From Massariosphaeria phaeospora (taxonomy: Eukaryota > Ascomycota > Dothideomycetes > Pleosporales), in the NCBI GenBank assembly GCA_011032825.1, contig JAADJZ010000002.1, positions 992,001-1,056,000 of the forward strand: 64,000 nucleotides of DNA, read 5' to 3'. Position numbers and translations under genes: made by a program. Of the stretch, positions 30,898 to 42,477 are shown in pieces. A model generated the notes under the pieces. That model saw nothing but the letters and a program-made list of their open reading frames with translations, was not told the origin of the DNA and ran no database searches. How positions within the stretch are numbered: the first letter of the stretch is position 1; each line of letters begins with the position of its first letter.

Positions 30898-31905
30898 ATG
30901 TCAGACACACATCCACCAACTTGGGCGGAATTCCTTGTGGGTGATTGGTTGGTTCCTTGTGATCTCCGACCTTACAACTCTTGCTCTCTGTGCGATTTGA
31001 ATTACAATATCGGCGAGGACATTGTTTACGTGCAGCCGTGTTACCACCATTACCACCGCGAGTGTCTCAAGAACTGGTTCGACTCAACTCCCCAGAAGGC
31101 TACTAACTGCCCTAGCAATCACACGGATCTGTTCGGCGCGACTTCTACTTGGAGCCAGCTCTACGCGGCTGGCCCCGACGGTTCTATGGCCCTTCACGAC
31201 TTGCTCCGGGACAACGACCCCGCCCATTTGCCCGAAAACGACCTCAAACTGAGCAACAAAGTGCGCCAGATTCTGCTGAAATTGGACGGCCCCAACGACA
31301 CTGACGACCAGACGAATATCAGCCGGTGGTACAGCACCAAAGACCTGCGCGACCACCTCGTCTCGCACATGCTTTGGATGCAGAAGGTTTCCAGCGCTGA
31401 GCGGCCCATCATCGCCCAGTCTTTCATGGACGCGCTCATTGTTCTCATGGACATCCACCTGGTATACGAGCTCGGCGCAGCGCGGACGATCAGGGAACGG
31501 CTTGCTTGGCTCCGCTATCGTCCCGTCTACATCCATGCGCGCAGCGGAACCGACCCGCCAATCCTGCGCGAGGTCAAGCAGAAGATCGCAGCGCTATCAG
31601 AGTTACACGAGATCCGCGATCCGGGTCGCGAGGTCACAGTCAAGGATATGTATACTTCCTATCTCGAGTTGGTAAAACATCTAACTCAGGCTTTGGACCT
31701 ACTTGCTGCTAGACTCATTCCCCAGGAGGTAGAGGACCAGAATCCAGAGCATGCGGATCCCCCTGGACTCACACCCGCCGATGTACGCTCGTTTGATCAC
31801 TCTGTGCAGCTGGCACGGATGCAACTCGACAAGATCTTGAAAAACGAGCTAGAGGACGTTTGGTGGTTGGAGCTCGAAAACGATCGAGTGCGTCTGGGTC
31901 TATAG
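30898..31905 (+). CDS. Degenerate RING-like protein, 335 aa
   Basis: The ATG at 30898 (CACACCATGTC) is preferred over the in-frame ATG at 30787 because of its context and because the upstream codons look like leader. Near residues 29-80 a RING-like pattern appears: CSLC, then CYHHYHREC, then CPSN where the last Cys should be, so the final zinc pair is incomplete unless the neighbouring His (CPSNH) substitutes. The remainder is helical (LRDHLVSHMLWMQKV; IVLMDIHLVYELGAARTIRE; LVKHLTQALDLLAARL). It may have lost E3 activity or bind zinc differently. It is the second RING-type gene in this region, after 26181-27080, but the two share little outside the motif. Confidence 0.7.
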   Translation: MSDTHPPTWAEFLVGDWLVPCDLRPYNSCSLCDLNYNIGEDIVYVQPCYHHYHRECLKNWFDSTPQKATNCPSNHTDLFGATSTWSQLYAAGPDGSMALHDLLRDNDPAHLPENDLKLSNKVRQILLKLDGPNDTDDQTNISRWYSTKDLRDHLVSHMLWMQKVSSAERPIIAQSFMDALIVLMDIHLVYELGAARTIRERLAWLRYRPVYIHARSGTDPPILREVKQKIAALSELHEIRDPGREVTVKDMYTSYLELVKHLTQALDLLAARLIPQEVEDQNPEHADPPGLTPADVRSFDHSVQLARMQLDKILKNELEDVWWLELENDRVRLGL

Positions 31906-32051
31906 CATTTGAACGCAATGTATACATGGCAGGTACTGTGCGATGCTCAAGCTCTCTCGTCACAGCTGTAACCTAGTATAAGCTTCTCTTTGGCCAAAAG
32001 AGTGAGCTCTAATCAATCATATCAAACCAAATCCCCCATCATCCCAATTTG

Positions 32052-33025
32052 TCAATTCTCTCCAATTCTCAGTACACACATCTCCGCCCACTCCCTCATC
32101 AACTCCACCTCCGAGTCCAAGTTCTTCTTGCGCCGATACACACAGCTCAAGAAACCCTTCGCCGCAATCTTCTCGTCGCCCCTCTTCTTCCTGTCCATAA
32201 ATCTACTCCCAAATGCTCTGATCTCCGTTTTTAGCGTCTCCTCCATACCACCCGCCTGCGCCACAAGCTCATCAAGATAGCCCTTCACGAGCGCCTTGGT
32301 CTCGCAGTTCGGCATCACAGCGAGCAGCTCGAACATGAAGACGCGGAACTGCGTGACGGCTGAGCGGTAGGCAAGTTGTGGGTTGAAGAGCGCGGCGCCG
32401 GCGGCTTGAGCGGCGTGGTAGTTGTCGATGAGAGTGCGGACGTCAGGGAGCATGCGCGGGGTGTCGCTTGCGGCGAGGAGATGGTTTTGCTCGTCTAGGC
32501 TGGCCAATGCGTCGTGGAGATTTCGCTGGGCTTCGAGCGTACCGGCGAGAACGTCCTTGTAGTGCTTCTGGACAGCTGGGCGCTTGAGGTCTTCTAGCTT
32601 GGGTAGAGCGAAAGGCGGGAGGTTGTTAGTGTACTTGAACGTGTTGAGCTTTTCGGCTACGTCCGCGTACCAGTCTAGACCAGGCTGAGTCGTTGTGTTG
32701 TTGCCAGCGGGGGCGGAGAGTGAGCCGGTTGCGTTGGTGTAGGGTCTGTTTACTGTTAGCATTCGGTCAGCAATGATAGGGCTGTATCATACTCCCGGGT
32801 GTTTGTATTCTGCGTGCTAAACTCGGCGTCTCGATCATCGGCAGCGCGAATAGCTGAGGCTAGCCGGGCTGCGGTATCATCGTCAACATGGGTAGGTGAG
32901 ACCTTCACATTGTTGCGCGTCGACGCTCTGGTTACCCTTCTCTTTGCAGGACGAACGTGATCGGCAGCTTCGCTGTCCTCGCGGTTTTCGCGCCTGGGAC
33001 GCCAGTCATCGTCGTTGGTAACCAT
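32052..33025 (-). CDS. Hypothetical, probably nuclear helical protein, 308 aa
   Basis: Exon 1 is 33025-32793 and exon 2 is 32745-32052; the 47-nt intron (GTATGA, branch GCTAAC, ACAG) joins in phase 2. The N-terminus is polar and basic (RPAKRRVTRASTRNN), typical of nuclear proteins. The rest is helical and looks well conserved: WYADVAEKLNTFKYTNNLPP, LPKLEDLKRPAVQKHYKDV, SLDEQNHLLAASDTPRMLP, LFNPQLAYRSAVTQFRVF and a Lys-rich end. I do not recognise the family; kinetochore or chromatin-associated coiled-coil proteins are possibilities, not a call. Confidence 0.7.
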
Positions 33026-33809
33026 GGTGAAGTTGTGGTGGTTGATTCAGCGTGCGTGTTGGAGGTGCGAAGGGTTTGGGGTGTTGTTGAACGCAGTGTA
33101 TATATCCTGCGGCGCACTAGAACACAAGAGAATCATTGGGCGTGTTGTGGGTGACGAGCTGGTGGAACTAGCGCCTCGCGGAAATGAAACCGGAAGCCGA
33201 TCGGCCAGCCAGCAGAAACAATGTGCTCAGAACGCGTGACTACCGTGGGAGCAGCTGGAAGCCAATGTGCGCAGCCCGCCCCACCTAACTACCTAATTTC
33301 CTCTACTATATATATTTAATATTTGGGAAATATTAACATCAATCCGGCCACCTACCAGTTCGTGGTATTGGAAATATGACCGCTGCCTTGGGTACAGCTT
33401 GGGTACAAACCCGATACAGGCCAACTTTTTTTAGACTTTTTTAAAAATCTTTTTTTTTGCGTAGGAGTACAGTAGGCTGGCTAATTTATTCATGCGTTAC
33501 ATTAGATAGTCAGTTACAGCAGGATGTCATGTGAAAGAAGAGGCTCACTCGATAAATATATAACATACTATACAGTCCAGAGAACAGCGTGTAGACGACC
33601 TAGGTAGATTCGCGCACTCGCGGTGGAATCGGCCACCCCAGCACGTCATATCATATCCATGCCAGCTACCCTAAACATCTCGGAGTCCGCATAAGTAAAT
33701 AGTCAATAGCCAAATAAACCGCCTGTACCATCCTGAAGGTACATAGGCATCTTCTAACCTTTCCTCCGTCTTCAAGAGCCGCGAAAAACAAGGAACCTCC
33801 ACAATGCGC
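33026..33809. other. Intergenic, AT-rich centre
   Basis: 33300-33480 contains TATATATATTTAATATTTGG and A/T runs. No gene is seen. Confidence 0.5.
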
Positions 33810-35491
33810 TCATAGCTCTTCGTCCTCCTCAAAATCGGGAAGGTCCTGGAGCTGTACACGACGGCGTAGAACAAAGCTCGTCATTGTGAAGGGGAACGTC
33901 GTTGAAGTGGACTGCGCATCCGTCATGCTGATGTCAGTCTGAGGCGCCGGAACCGCGAGGCGGGTCTGCAATTTGTTAGATACCTGGTACACTCAAAGAC
34001 ATGTGGAAGAATGTACTTACCCTAGGCCGAGCGATATTACGGCCCCCGATGGCGACCCTCTTGAACTGACGAGCGGCAGCAACATCGTCCTCACCACCCA
34101 TGCGCTTGCGCTTGGTGCCGTTTGCAGACGAGGCGGAAGATCGACCGTGCTCCTTGGAAGTGGAGGAGCCGCCACCTTGAGTGGACGACTCTGGTCGTGG
34201 TGCCTCAGCCTCGGATGAAGGGGTTTTCTTCTCCTGGATCTCCCCCTCTTCAACGTCGCTGTCGACGATGAACTCGTCGCTCTTGTACGTCTTCTTAGGC
34301 TGAGGCTTCTCACCTTCAGCCTTGTCGTCCGTATCGTCGTCATCCACGACGACGGTTGCTGCCTTTGACATCTGGTTCTTCTTGGCAACCGGCACGGCGA
34401 CACCCTTCTTAACCTTTTTGGCAACTGGCACAGCGACACCTTTGTCGCCTACCTTGGCCCGCTGGTTCTTGGCCGCCTTCTCCTTCTTGGCACCAGCAGA
34501 GTCTTGAGAACCCACTTTTTGCAGTGGGGCAGCAGCTTGTGGAGGCTTCTCCGGCGCTGGCTTCGAAGCGGCCTTGGACTCGACCGCCTTTACGTCCTTG
34601 GTGACGTTCGTAGCGTCATCGAGCGCCTGACGTGGAGTATCGGCAACCCCAGCATTGCCTGGCTTGGTGGCAGCAACCTTTGCCTTGGCTTTGGCGAGCC
34701 TAGGCTTAGGCTCGGATTCGGACTCGCTGTCCTCAACAACCTATCAACTCTGTCAGTCATGATCCACAAGGTTTGCGTCCAGTGTTGCTTACCCGTCTGG
34801 ACCTGCCCGCCGTAGCGACGCCCTTCTTAGACTTCTTCGGCTGCGGTTCCGATGTGGTATGTTCAGGCTTGGACTTCGCCTTACTTGATTCGCTATTTGA
34901 TGGAGCTTTCATCGTCACGGTCCTGGTGGCGGTCTTGCTCTTAGATCGACGGTTCTTGAGCTGTGGTCAGTGTTAGCAGGAACATGAAGGGATCCTGGGA
35001 TAAGATCAACGTACCGTATCCTCAATCATCTGTTTGGACCAGTTCCTTGGCAGGTACGCCAAACATTCGCGGAAGACTCGGTAATGCCGCCAATCGAGCT
35101 CGACATCATCGTAGTTGCCGTCCTCGTCGGGCTTGAACTCATCCACGGTCACCATTATCCGCTTGCTGAGTGAGTATTCTTCGATCAAGGTTTTCCTCAC
35201 GTCGACGAGCCAGGCGTTGGTTCTGTCGATCATTTCCATGGCCTTCTGGGAGAGATCTTGGCCATGTTCGTCGCCGATAGCGTTCAAGCCCTTGTAGACA
35301 TCCTTGTACTCGATGAGGTCTGACTTCCGATCTTCATAGATCTCCTCAAACTTCGCGCGCACCTTCTCCAGGACAAGGGCGACCTTCTCCTCGCGTTCCT
35401 TCTGGAGCTGTGCTGCAGTCGGTTCATGGGGCGCCGGGCCCTTGGTGGCGGCCTTGGTTGCAGGTCTCGAGGCATTGCGCTGGGAAGACAT
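33810..35491 (-). CDS. Basic, disordered probable nuclear protein, 506 aa
   Basis: Four exons fit by phase 0 throughout: 35491-35015, 34960-34793, 34740-34021 and 33965-33810, with introns of 54, 52 and 55 nt. The N-terminal 160 residues look folded and helical (EKVRAKFEEIYEDRKSDLIE; LDWRHYRVFRECLAYLPRNW). The rest is Lys/Ser/Pro-rich, with a duplicated KGVAVPVAKK segment, acidic patches (DDDDTDDKAEGE; DSDVEEGEIQ) and a conserved-looking end (RQFKRVAIGGRNIARPR, then LRRRVQLQDLPDFEEDEEL). No domain is recognised. It is the first of a run of similar basic low-complexity genes extending to 48 kb. Confidence 0.75.
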
Positions 35492-36445
35492 TGTGGTGGC
35501 TAAGTTTGGCGGTCGAAGGTGTGGTGATCGACGGCTGGAGGTGTAAAGATGTATAATGGAGATCGCTGTGGTAGAGCAGGTTCGTGCAGAAAAGACTTTG
35601 GTTGGTCTGCGGAAGAAGTCGTGCAGGTGGATGTGTGTGGAGAAAACGCTGAGAGTGCGGGGTTCAAGTTCGACAACGGAGCGTCGGGAAGATTAGTAAA
35701 GATCCGAGCCGAAGGTAACGCGCGGTGCCAGGATGATGCGGTCGGTGTCGAGTGAAAATCCACGTTGCCGGGGGAGCGGTCGAGTGAAAGTTGTGAACCT
35801 GCCGGAATGGCCGAATCACGGCATCGCGAAGGCAGACTCCTCGAAGATAGACGCCCCCATTTATACTTCTCATCGTTAGTGTGACAAAGCATTAACAGGT
35901 CCAGTGAACGGGAAGAGATGCGATCTTGTCCCTTTCCAGGACACTCACATGCGTCCAACTCCCGACTTATAATCCATTTCTTATCGGGGCACAACCGTAG
36001 AGGCGATAATTACCCTATCATTTCGTATATAGCGGACATAGATTGGAGACTGGTGTGGGTGGTGATTAACTTATACTCTCGACCCCCTACGCGCCTGTTG
36101 GACGACTGGATTCACAATCGAGCATGACATCAGCAATCGCTTGAGTAAAACGGTAGGAAACTTTTGAGATATAGGAAGCAAGCGGAGATGACAGTAAAGA
36201 ACAGAAAACAACGAGACTGAAGTGCGACCTGCTGTACAGACAACGTGGGGCGCGGTGAAGGAGAGAGATTAGTCAGAGCAGTCTCCCAGTGTGGTGGCAC
36301 AACAGCATTCAGCACAATGACTTGGCTCTACAGAAATGCTAAACAGTTAGGCGCCAGTATGCAGTTGTGCACCTTCAACGTGTTGCCGCATGCATGATGG
36401 ATTATTGGCCATAACGGACTGTTCCACGATCCGCTCCAGGAATAT
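35492..36445. other. Intergenic, no gene seen
   Basis: The promoter side of the 506-aa gene, then a gene-free stretch up to the 3' end of the FKBP gene. ORFs are short and of random composition. Confidence 0.5.
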
Positions 36446-36949
36446 CTACAACTCGTCCTTGGCCACACCGTCGATCGACACCAATTCCGTCTCGAAGACT
36501 GGCAAAGGTTAGAATATTCCTACACATCGGCTGCGCCAGACTTACTCAACACGCTGTTGGCGGGGATGGGGCCCACACCCCTCTCGCCGTATGCCCAGTC
36601 CGGCTGGATGGTGAGCTTCCACTTCTCACCAGGGCACATGCCCAGCAGTCCCTGATCCCATCCCTTGATCACTTGTCCCTGTCCAACAGAGAACGAGAGA
36701 GGGTTTCCGCGGTTGTAGGAGGAGTCGAACTCGCTGCCGTCCTTCTCGAGGGTGCCGCGGTAGTGCACATGAACTTTGTCGCCGGCGACGGTCTTGCGGG
36801 AGCACTCGACGGCGGTGACGACGTCCGTTTTAAGGTGCTGGAGCTTCGTTAGCTGTTGTCCATATCAGGAGAGAGTATGGGAGGCGCACCTCGTTGTTAA
36901 TTTGGGCGAACGCAGCGGTGGCAAAGGCGAGGACGGTGGTGAGCTTCAT
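36446..36949 (-). CDS. ER-lumenal FKBP-type peptidyl-prolyl isomerase (FKBP2-like)
   Basis: Three exons: 36949-36890, 36837-36546 and 36498-36446, with introns of 52 and 47 nt; phases fit and the product is 134 aa, the usual FKBP2 size. A signal peptide is visible ([16 protein letters not shown]). The FKBP fold is clear: [54 protein letters not shown] and [13 protein letters not shown]. The protein ends in KDEL, an ER-retrieval signal. It catalyses cis-trans isomerisation of prolyl bonds during folding of secretory proteins and would bind FK506. The last exon is needed for both the final strand ([10 protein letters not shown]) and KDEL. Confidence 0.95.
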
Positions 36950-37470
36950 GGCGGTGGCTAGTGGTGTATACAGGAAAATCGCAGGGTTTGGAGTCTTCCG
37001 GTGAAGAATTGGAGCAATTGCAGGGCGGGGTGGAGTTTGGTGCAGAGGTCGTGGTTGTGGTTGATGAGATGTCGTTCATTGTGGGGAAGCACGCCAAGGC
37101 GCTGTTCCTGACATCTGTCCTAAGCTGCTTCCGTCATTGGTCGGATCGAACAAGCGAGATGACGTCGGGGCCCCGGGGCTCCGAGTCTCTATCAACGTCG
37201 TGATGTCCTCCAGCTCCGGCCGAGCCAACTCAACTCAGTAATTTCGTATCTAGGGAGCCGCCCTTTTACTTCCCCGGTAGATTCGCGTTCAGTTGAGAAT
37301 CCATCCAAACAAAATGAACAATGTGCAGTTGTTTGTCGGCATACCTGAAGCCACCGGAGCTTTCGCGCATTGCGGTTCATCTCAATCCAAACACGGTTGA
37401 AAGAAGCGCGGTTGTATAAAGCTGAGATGGGAGTATTATTAGCCTTGCAACTCTCATCCCGCACGCATCT
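36950..37470. other. Divergent promoter region
   Basis: This lies between the FKBP start (minus) and the 305-aa gene start (plus). No specific element is recognised. Confidence 0.4.
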
Positions 37471-38388
37471 ATGACCATGAGTCGGTACTTCCTTAATGAC
37501 ATCCTTGAACGAGGTGCTCCTGTTGATAGCACGCCCTACAGAACGGTTGATCAAGCTGCTACCCTGCAGGAACACTCCAAAGCTAACCAGCAGGCTCAAC
37601 ACACCGTTACGTCGCCAGGACAAGATACTGTGAAGACACAGGTACGAGTTAGTATAAGCTCACAGCAAATACAACGCGACGACGATCCGCCGGCGCCCAA
37701 CGCCATCGAAGCATTATCTGCAGACCATCCTGCTATCGCCAATAAAGCTGCCGACCTTCCCGAACAGTCTAAACCGATAAGTGACGCAGCTCCTGTACTC
37801 CCGCCAGTCACAAAAAGCAGTCCTCAGTTTCCTTTTGATCTAGAAGCTGAACACCCAAAGCTACTGGTACCAATCTCGACCAAGGGCACGAAGCGCCCGC
37901 ACGAAGACGAACACCATGAGTTCAAGAACGATGGGCGGAAATTCGATCCTCCACCCAAAAGGCAGAAAGCGGAGCAGGGCATTCAGGAACTACGCAAGAT
38001 TCAATACGCCGCAAATGCTGCGGTGGTTCCTGATCACCAACCAAACGTTAATACAGAGGGGCCTCCTGAGAGCCCTGGCGAGGAACCGGCAGATGCCGAG
38101 CCTGCTCGGCCGGGAAAGAAGGCTACGAGAACGCGTCGAAGGAAGAGAGCTACAGCAGTGCGAAGTGTAAAGACGCGTGCTCAACACAACCTCCCATCGC
38201 AAACCACTGAGTCTAGTACCTCTGCCACGGATATTGAAGCGGTAGATCGGAGCGAAGTCAGTGAGGCCACCGAATATCCGACACCGTCTGGAAGACCGCG
38301 TAGACAAGCGGCAGTAAAGGCCGCTGCAAGGATAAAGAAAGGAGGAGGAAAAATAAGGTCTCACCCGAGGGCATCGCTAGCTCTGTGA
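37471..38388 (+). CDS. Basic low-complexity probable nuclear protein, 305 aa
   Basis: Intronless; ATG 37471, with another in-frame ATG two codons on. The start (MTMSRYFLNDILERGAPVD) may be a short helix. The rest is polar and rich in Pro, Ala and Gln, with KRPHEDEHHEFKNDGRKFDP, then a clearly basic C-terminal third (GKKATRTRRRKRATAVRSVK; RPRRQAAVKAAARIKKGGGK). The basic clusters look like nuclear-localisation or nucleic-acid-binding tracts. No domain is recognised. Confidence 0.6.
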   Translation: MTMSRYFLNDILERGAPVDSTPYRTVDQAATLQEHSKANQQAQHTVTSPGQDTVKTQVRVSISSQQIQRDDDPPAPNAIEALSADHPAIANKAADLPEQSKPISDAAPVLPPVTKSSPQFPFDLEAEHPKLLVPISTKGTKRPHEDEHHEFKNDGRKFDPPPKRQKAEQGIQELRKIQYAANAAVVPDHQPNVNTEGPPESPGEEPADAEPARPGKKATRTRRRKRATAVRSVKTRAQHNLPSQTTESSTSATDIEAVDRSEVSEATEYPTPSGRPRRQAAVKAAARIKKGGGKIRSHPRASLAL

Positions 38389-39055
38389 AGGATGAAACGA
38401 TATCCGGGAAAATGCGGGTTGTACTTGTTCATAGTATATTGGATTGTGCTAAAAATTGAACTCATCTGCTATTTTCCAAACAATTAACTGCTTGATTGCG
38501 TAGCAGTCACGGGCGGAGTAACTATACAGTCTTCTGCTTGCTTCAAGTCACTCTGAGTTTGAGCGGATCGAACACGGACCATCTATGTATCCCAGGTAAG
38601 CATTTATGGTGTCCTGTTTTTGCGAAGCTCGGGGCTGACAGTGCCCGGCAGCTGCGCTGCTACAGGGACTTCCATGTTCGCTACAAGTATGACTATATAG
38701 CAGCTCAGAGCACACTATAATGTATACTCGACGGTTGCTAACATGGTGGGCCGGTTCCGGCCAGGCGCTTCGGTCGTCCGGGGCCGCCCTGCCACGTGAT
38801 TTACGGCCGAGGTCCTTTCTTTCACAGGGTACTCCAGGCAACGGTTGGCGATTCTTCGGAGATTGGCCACGTCACTGGTGATCTTTATGTAATCACTTCC
38901 GCATGATAAGACCCCTCCCACTTCCACTGTTGACCCAAACATTGCCCGCGAACCTCGAGCGTCCAACCACCCGCGTCCTACTACTGCAAAACGCGATCCA
39001 CATCTACCTCTTCTTGTATAACTTTCAAAGTTCTACACATCTACCAGCGTATACG
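38389..39055. other. Intergenic, no gene seen
   Basis: Short ORFs only; the last 150 nt are a plausible promoter and leader. Confidence 0.5.
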
Positions 39056-40366
39056 ATGCCACTCGTCAAAGGCAGGAAACGCAAAGCCGCCGAGCTCGAG
39101 ACCGAGTCTGCGGTCGATCGCTTCGACGCCTTGAAGAAGCAGCGGGATGAGGAGAACAAGCTGGCAGTACAGGCAGTCCAGGAGAGTGCGCTTGCTCGAC
39201 TCAAGGCTGCCAGGGCGAAGAAGGCAACGGCTTCCACGAGCAGCGACGGTATTAGCGAAACTTCCAAAGGCCCGACCAATGAGGCACCTGAGGCGGACAC
39301 GATTGCTCCGTCAAGGGAAGACCACCTGCTCGCGATGGAGAAGCGCATGCTCGCCAACCCTTCTCTTCCGAAAGAGGCGGTCGCGATGACAATGGCGAAA
39401 CTCCGAGGCGAGAATTTCAGGCCCGAGAAACCCGTCGACCTGGCTCTCGAGGAGGTAAAATCTCATCCTTCCTCAGTCTCTTTTTCCTATTTGCTAATAT
39501 AGAATAGATCCGTGCCATGGGCGTGAAGAAGGCGATGTCTAAAGGCATCTTCAAACCGTGGTACAAAAACTACGTGAAGCAGTGCGAATCAATGAGGTTG
39601 TTCTACAATCCCGACCTCCCGCGCCCCCACTGGTACATTCTGCAGGAGCAAAAAGCTCGCCTGGCAGACATGACTTCGGTATGCGACTCTAATTTTCCCA
39701 TTTATACTCGAGCTAATTTCCTATAGTCTGAAGAGTTTGTCGGCTTGAGGAAATCCCACGCAGCGCTGGCGCGCAATCCTGTGATGCCAGACACGATCAA
39801 GCAGTGGAGGAGCGACGTCGTCCGCAACCAGTTCGCGCGCTACTACAAGCGCAAGAACCTCGCGAACAGGATCCCAGACGACTTCGTCTACGACGCGAAT
39901 GTCAAGCGGTATATGCCGACGGCCGCATCAAACAAGTTATTCCAATTCGATGGGGTAAGTCGCAGATTGGAGTTTAAGTTTCAACAACACTAACCGGCAA
40001 CAGGAGCCCCAGCTCAGGGACGTATCCCCACCGGCCAAGGTCACAAAGGTATCTGGGCGAAAGGCGAAGGGGATGTCAAAGGATACGAGCCAGAAGTACT
40101 TGGATCGCTGCGGGAAGGAGAAGAAAAAGACGAAAGGCCGTCGGTCGAAAGCGAAGACTCCTTCTTCCGCCTCCGCCGACGAAGGGGAAGCTGAGTCCGA
40201 GCGGGATGATCGCACTCCAACGTCTCCCGCCTCTTCCTCGTCAGATTTCACTCCCAACAAGAAGACGAGGAGGTCGAAAGGTAGCAAAGCGCGTGGCTCC
40301 GTCGCTGCTTCTGCTAAGCCCACCGGCGTGAAGAAGGCAAAGAGACCGTCTCGGAAGCGCCCCTGA
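39056..40366 (+). CDS. Basic probable nuclear protein with a conserved centre, 386 aa
   Basis: Four exons: 39056-39454, 39508-39678, 39727-39954 and 40004-40366. Introns are 53, 48 and 49 nt, all phase 0 with good donors and TAG/CAG acceptors. The start MPLVKGRKRKAAELE is basic; a helical region follows (LAVQAVQESALARLKAARAK). The centre, encoded by exons 2-3, looks folded: GIFKPWYKNYVKQCESMRLF, then DLPRPHWYILQEQKARLAD, then MPDTIKQWRSDVVRNQFARY. The tail is Lys/Ser-rich. The tidy exon structure and Trp/Tyr-rich centre argue for a real conserved gene, but I do not recognise the family. Confidence 0.75.
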
Positions 40367-40971
40367 ATGATTTCTTTCTGATCACCGATGATCATATATG
40401 CTAATTGATGCGCACGAAGCGATGGAGAACAGCCAAAAGCTCAGTGGCTCCGTTGGTACATCCGGATTTCCGAGAAGCTAGCTCGAGACGTAATGTAATG
40501 CAGTGTTCACACTGTCGATCAAGGTTTGAAAACCTGTTAAATCTGCCCAAGTATAGCAGCATCTGTGGCCTCATACTTGGGGCTCTGTTAAATAGACTCA
40601 CATCTAAGAACAAAGTTCGGAACCAGTGTTCTCTCGTGTCTCATTTCCGCTGCCGCAGTGAAACCCGTCCGTGGTCGCACGGTTGCGTTGTGCCAGTGAA
40701 TAGCGTGACGTATTGTTCACTGACAGCGCAGATCACCGCATCAACCCTGCACTCAACACCTTTCACTCAGGCACTGCCCCTTTAGTATTAGAACTTTCTG
40801 GTCTGTGCATTTCCGAAAGTCTTCGCCCGGTACATACCGCTACCCCGCCTGACTTGCATTAATCCTAAACCACCACCACCCTCTTCTGTTCTACCCGCAT
40901 CCTACTTGCGCAAACAGACCTCGCTACACAGCCTCTACACACTCGATCGTGCCAGCTCCTTACTGTCTCGA
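40367..40971. other. Intergenic with promoter of the 501-aa gene
   Basis: It contains the paired CAGTGAA/TTCACTG element listed separately; otherwise nothing is recognised. Confidence 0.45.
40694..40722. promoter_or_regulatory. Inverted pair CAGTGAA ... TTCACTG
   Basis: GCCAGTGAAT and TTCACTGAC face each other 15 nt apart, about 250 nt upstream of the 40972 ATG. The same pair occurs upstream of the gene at 46768, so it may be a shared regulatory site. Function is inferred. Confidence 0.35.
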
Positions 40972-42477
40972 ATGGACCCAATGTCTACTCCGCCGGTCGT
41001 CACTCCGCCCGCTGCTCCGGCTCGCGAAGCTGCAGTGGCGCTTCCGACTTCTCAAGATCTTGCCCAAGTTTCCCGCACTCCTAATCCAGCTGCATCGCCA
41101 ACAATGCGTCCAGTCGATCAGCCAGATGCCGCACAGGAGGAGCAGGCACCCGAGACAGCCCTGCCGGTCGTCGCTCCTGCCACTGAGCAGCAACTCCTTG
41201 ATGACACTCCGGTACGCAATCCGACGGTCCAGCGCGATAAACATACTGACATCGACCTACAGTATGCCGCTGAGAGCTCTTCTGCCAACGACGGTCATGA
41301 TCCTTCTGAGCCAGCGACCACTCTTAGCACATGCTCCCCGAAACCCTCGTCGCGCCCCGTTTCACCGCTTGCGGCGATCCTCGATGTCTTAGACAAGGTG
41401 ATCAATGACGATCTCTTCCGTGCTGACGACCCCGAAATTGCACAAAACGTGAGCTCTCTACACGGTAACATCTCAGCACACGTAACTGGCGACGTCCAGG
41501 CCGAAGGAGATCTCCCGCTGTCCGAGAACACGACCGCGCCGACACAAGCCGCATCTACCCCTCGTAACCGTGATGCTTCTCCATTGCCTGAGGATGATCC
41601 GGAGGATTCGCCGCCTGTTGCGCCTTCCACCGCTCGAACTCGCAAGGGAACGGCGAGGAAGGTCACTAAATCCAAGACGCATGACGAGGATTTCGTACCG
41701 GAAGGCAGTGCATCACCTCCGTCCAAAAAGCGCAAGCGTCGTGCGCGCGATGAAGACAATGTGGACGATTTCATCGTCAAGGATACCGCGACCGACGACA
41801 AGCCTTCCGGTACTCCGTCGTTTCGAGATGAATCCTACGAGCGGCGCATCACGTTCCCCGACAAGTCTCACATGCCTGGCTTCACCAGCAAGACCGAAGC
41901 TCCCATGGCCAAGAAGATCAAGATGTCGCGCACAGCAACCGTGGACAGCTGGATCATGAAGCCGGCGGAGCAACAGTCTTTCGCGCAGCGAGTTTCCCTT
42001 GGGGCCAACCTGCCGGTCGCGTTCAAAACGAGGGCGGCCGGTGCCAATACAAACACCTTTTCGGCACGGCGTCTCGGGTTGGATGCTGGCAACGTCTCGA
42101 ACCTCCCGTTGAGCGTAGAGGTCAAGGTCTCTGAAGACGACCCCAACGTACGTACCGTAAAGTACAAGGCCGGCACCAAGTACCTCGCCATCGACGCTTC
42201 TCACCGCGTGTTGATCGAGAACATCGTCAAGACGCCATACAACTACCCGCAAGTCGAGCTTGACCCGGAAGAGCGTGTTGCAGTCATCCGCAAAGTCCCG
42301 TACGATGCTATGGGAGACATGGTCAAGGCTGCGAAGGAGCAGTATGACCAGATGAAGAAGGGGGACAAGAAGCTGGAGAAGATGCGCAAGAAGGCTACTG
42401 GTCGGGGCTCGGCATCTACCAACAAGGTCACAAAGCGCAGCAAGAAGACCTCTACACGAGTAGCTCATCGTGCGTAA
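40972..42477 (+). CDS. Disordered/basic probable nuclear protein, 501 aa
   Basis: Intronless; ATG 40972 (MDPMSTPPVV) chosen over non-ATG codons upstream. The first half is Pro/Ala/Ser-rich. A basic cluster (PPSKKRKRRARDED) resembles a nuclear-localisation signal. Then come segments with more regular composition: SYERRITFPDKSHMPGF, AKKIKMSRTATVDSWIMKP, VEVKVSEDDPNVRTVKYKAG and IENIVKTPYNYPQVELDPEE. It ends in a charged helix and Lys-rich tail (DMVKAAKEQYDQMKKGDKKL). No domain is recognised. Neighbouring genes have the same general composition. Confidence 0.65.
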   Translation: MDPMSTPPVVTPPAAPAREAAVALPTSQDLAQVSRTPNPAASPTMRPVDQPDAAQEEQAPETALPVVAPATEQQLLDDTPVRNPTVQRDKHTDIDLQYAAESSSANDGHDPSEPATTLSTCSPKPSSRPVSPLAAILDVLDKVINDDLFRADDPEIAQNVSSLHGNISAHVTGDVQAEGDLPLSENTTAPTQAASTPRNRDASPLPEDDPEDSPPVAPSTARTRKGTARKVTKSKTHDEDFVPEGSASPPSKKRKRRARDEDNVDDFIVKDTATDDKPSGTPSFRDESYERRITFPDKSHMPGFTSKTEAPMAKKIKMSRTATVDSWIMKPAEQQSFAQRVSLGANLPVAFKTRAAGANTNTFSARRLGLDAGNVSNLPLSVEVKVSEDDPNVRTVKYKAGTKYLAIDASHRVLIENIVKTPYNYPQVELDPEERVAVIRKVPYDAMGDMVKAAKEQYDQMKKGDKKLEKMRKKATGRGSASTNKVTKRSKKTSTRVAHRA

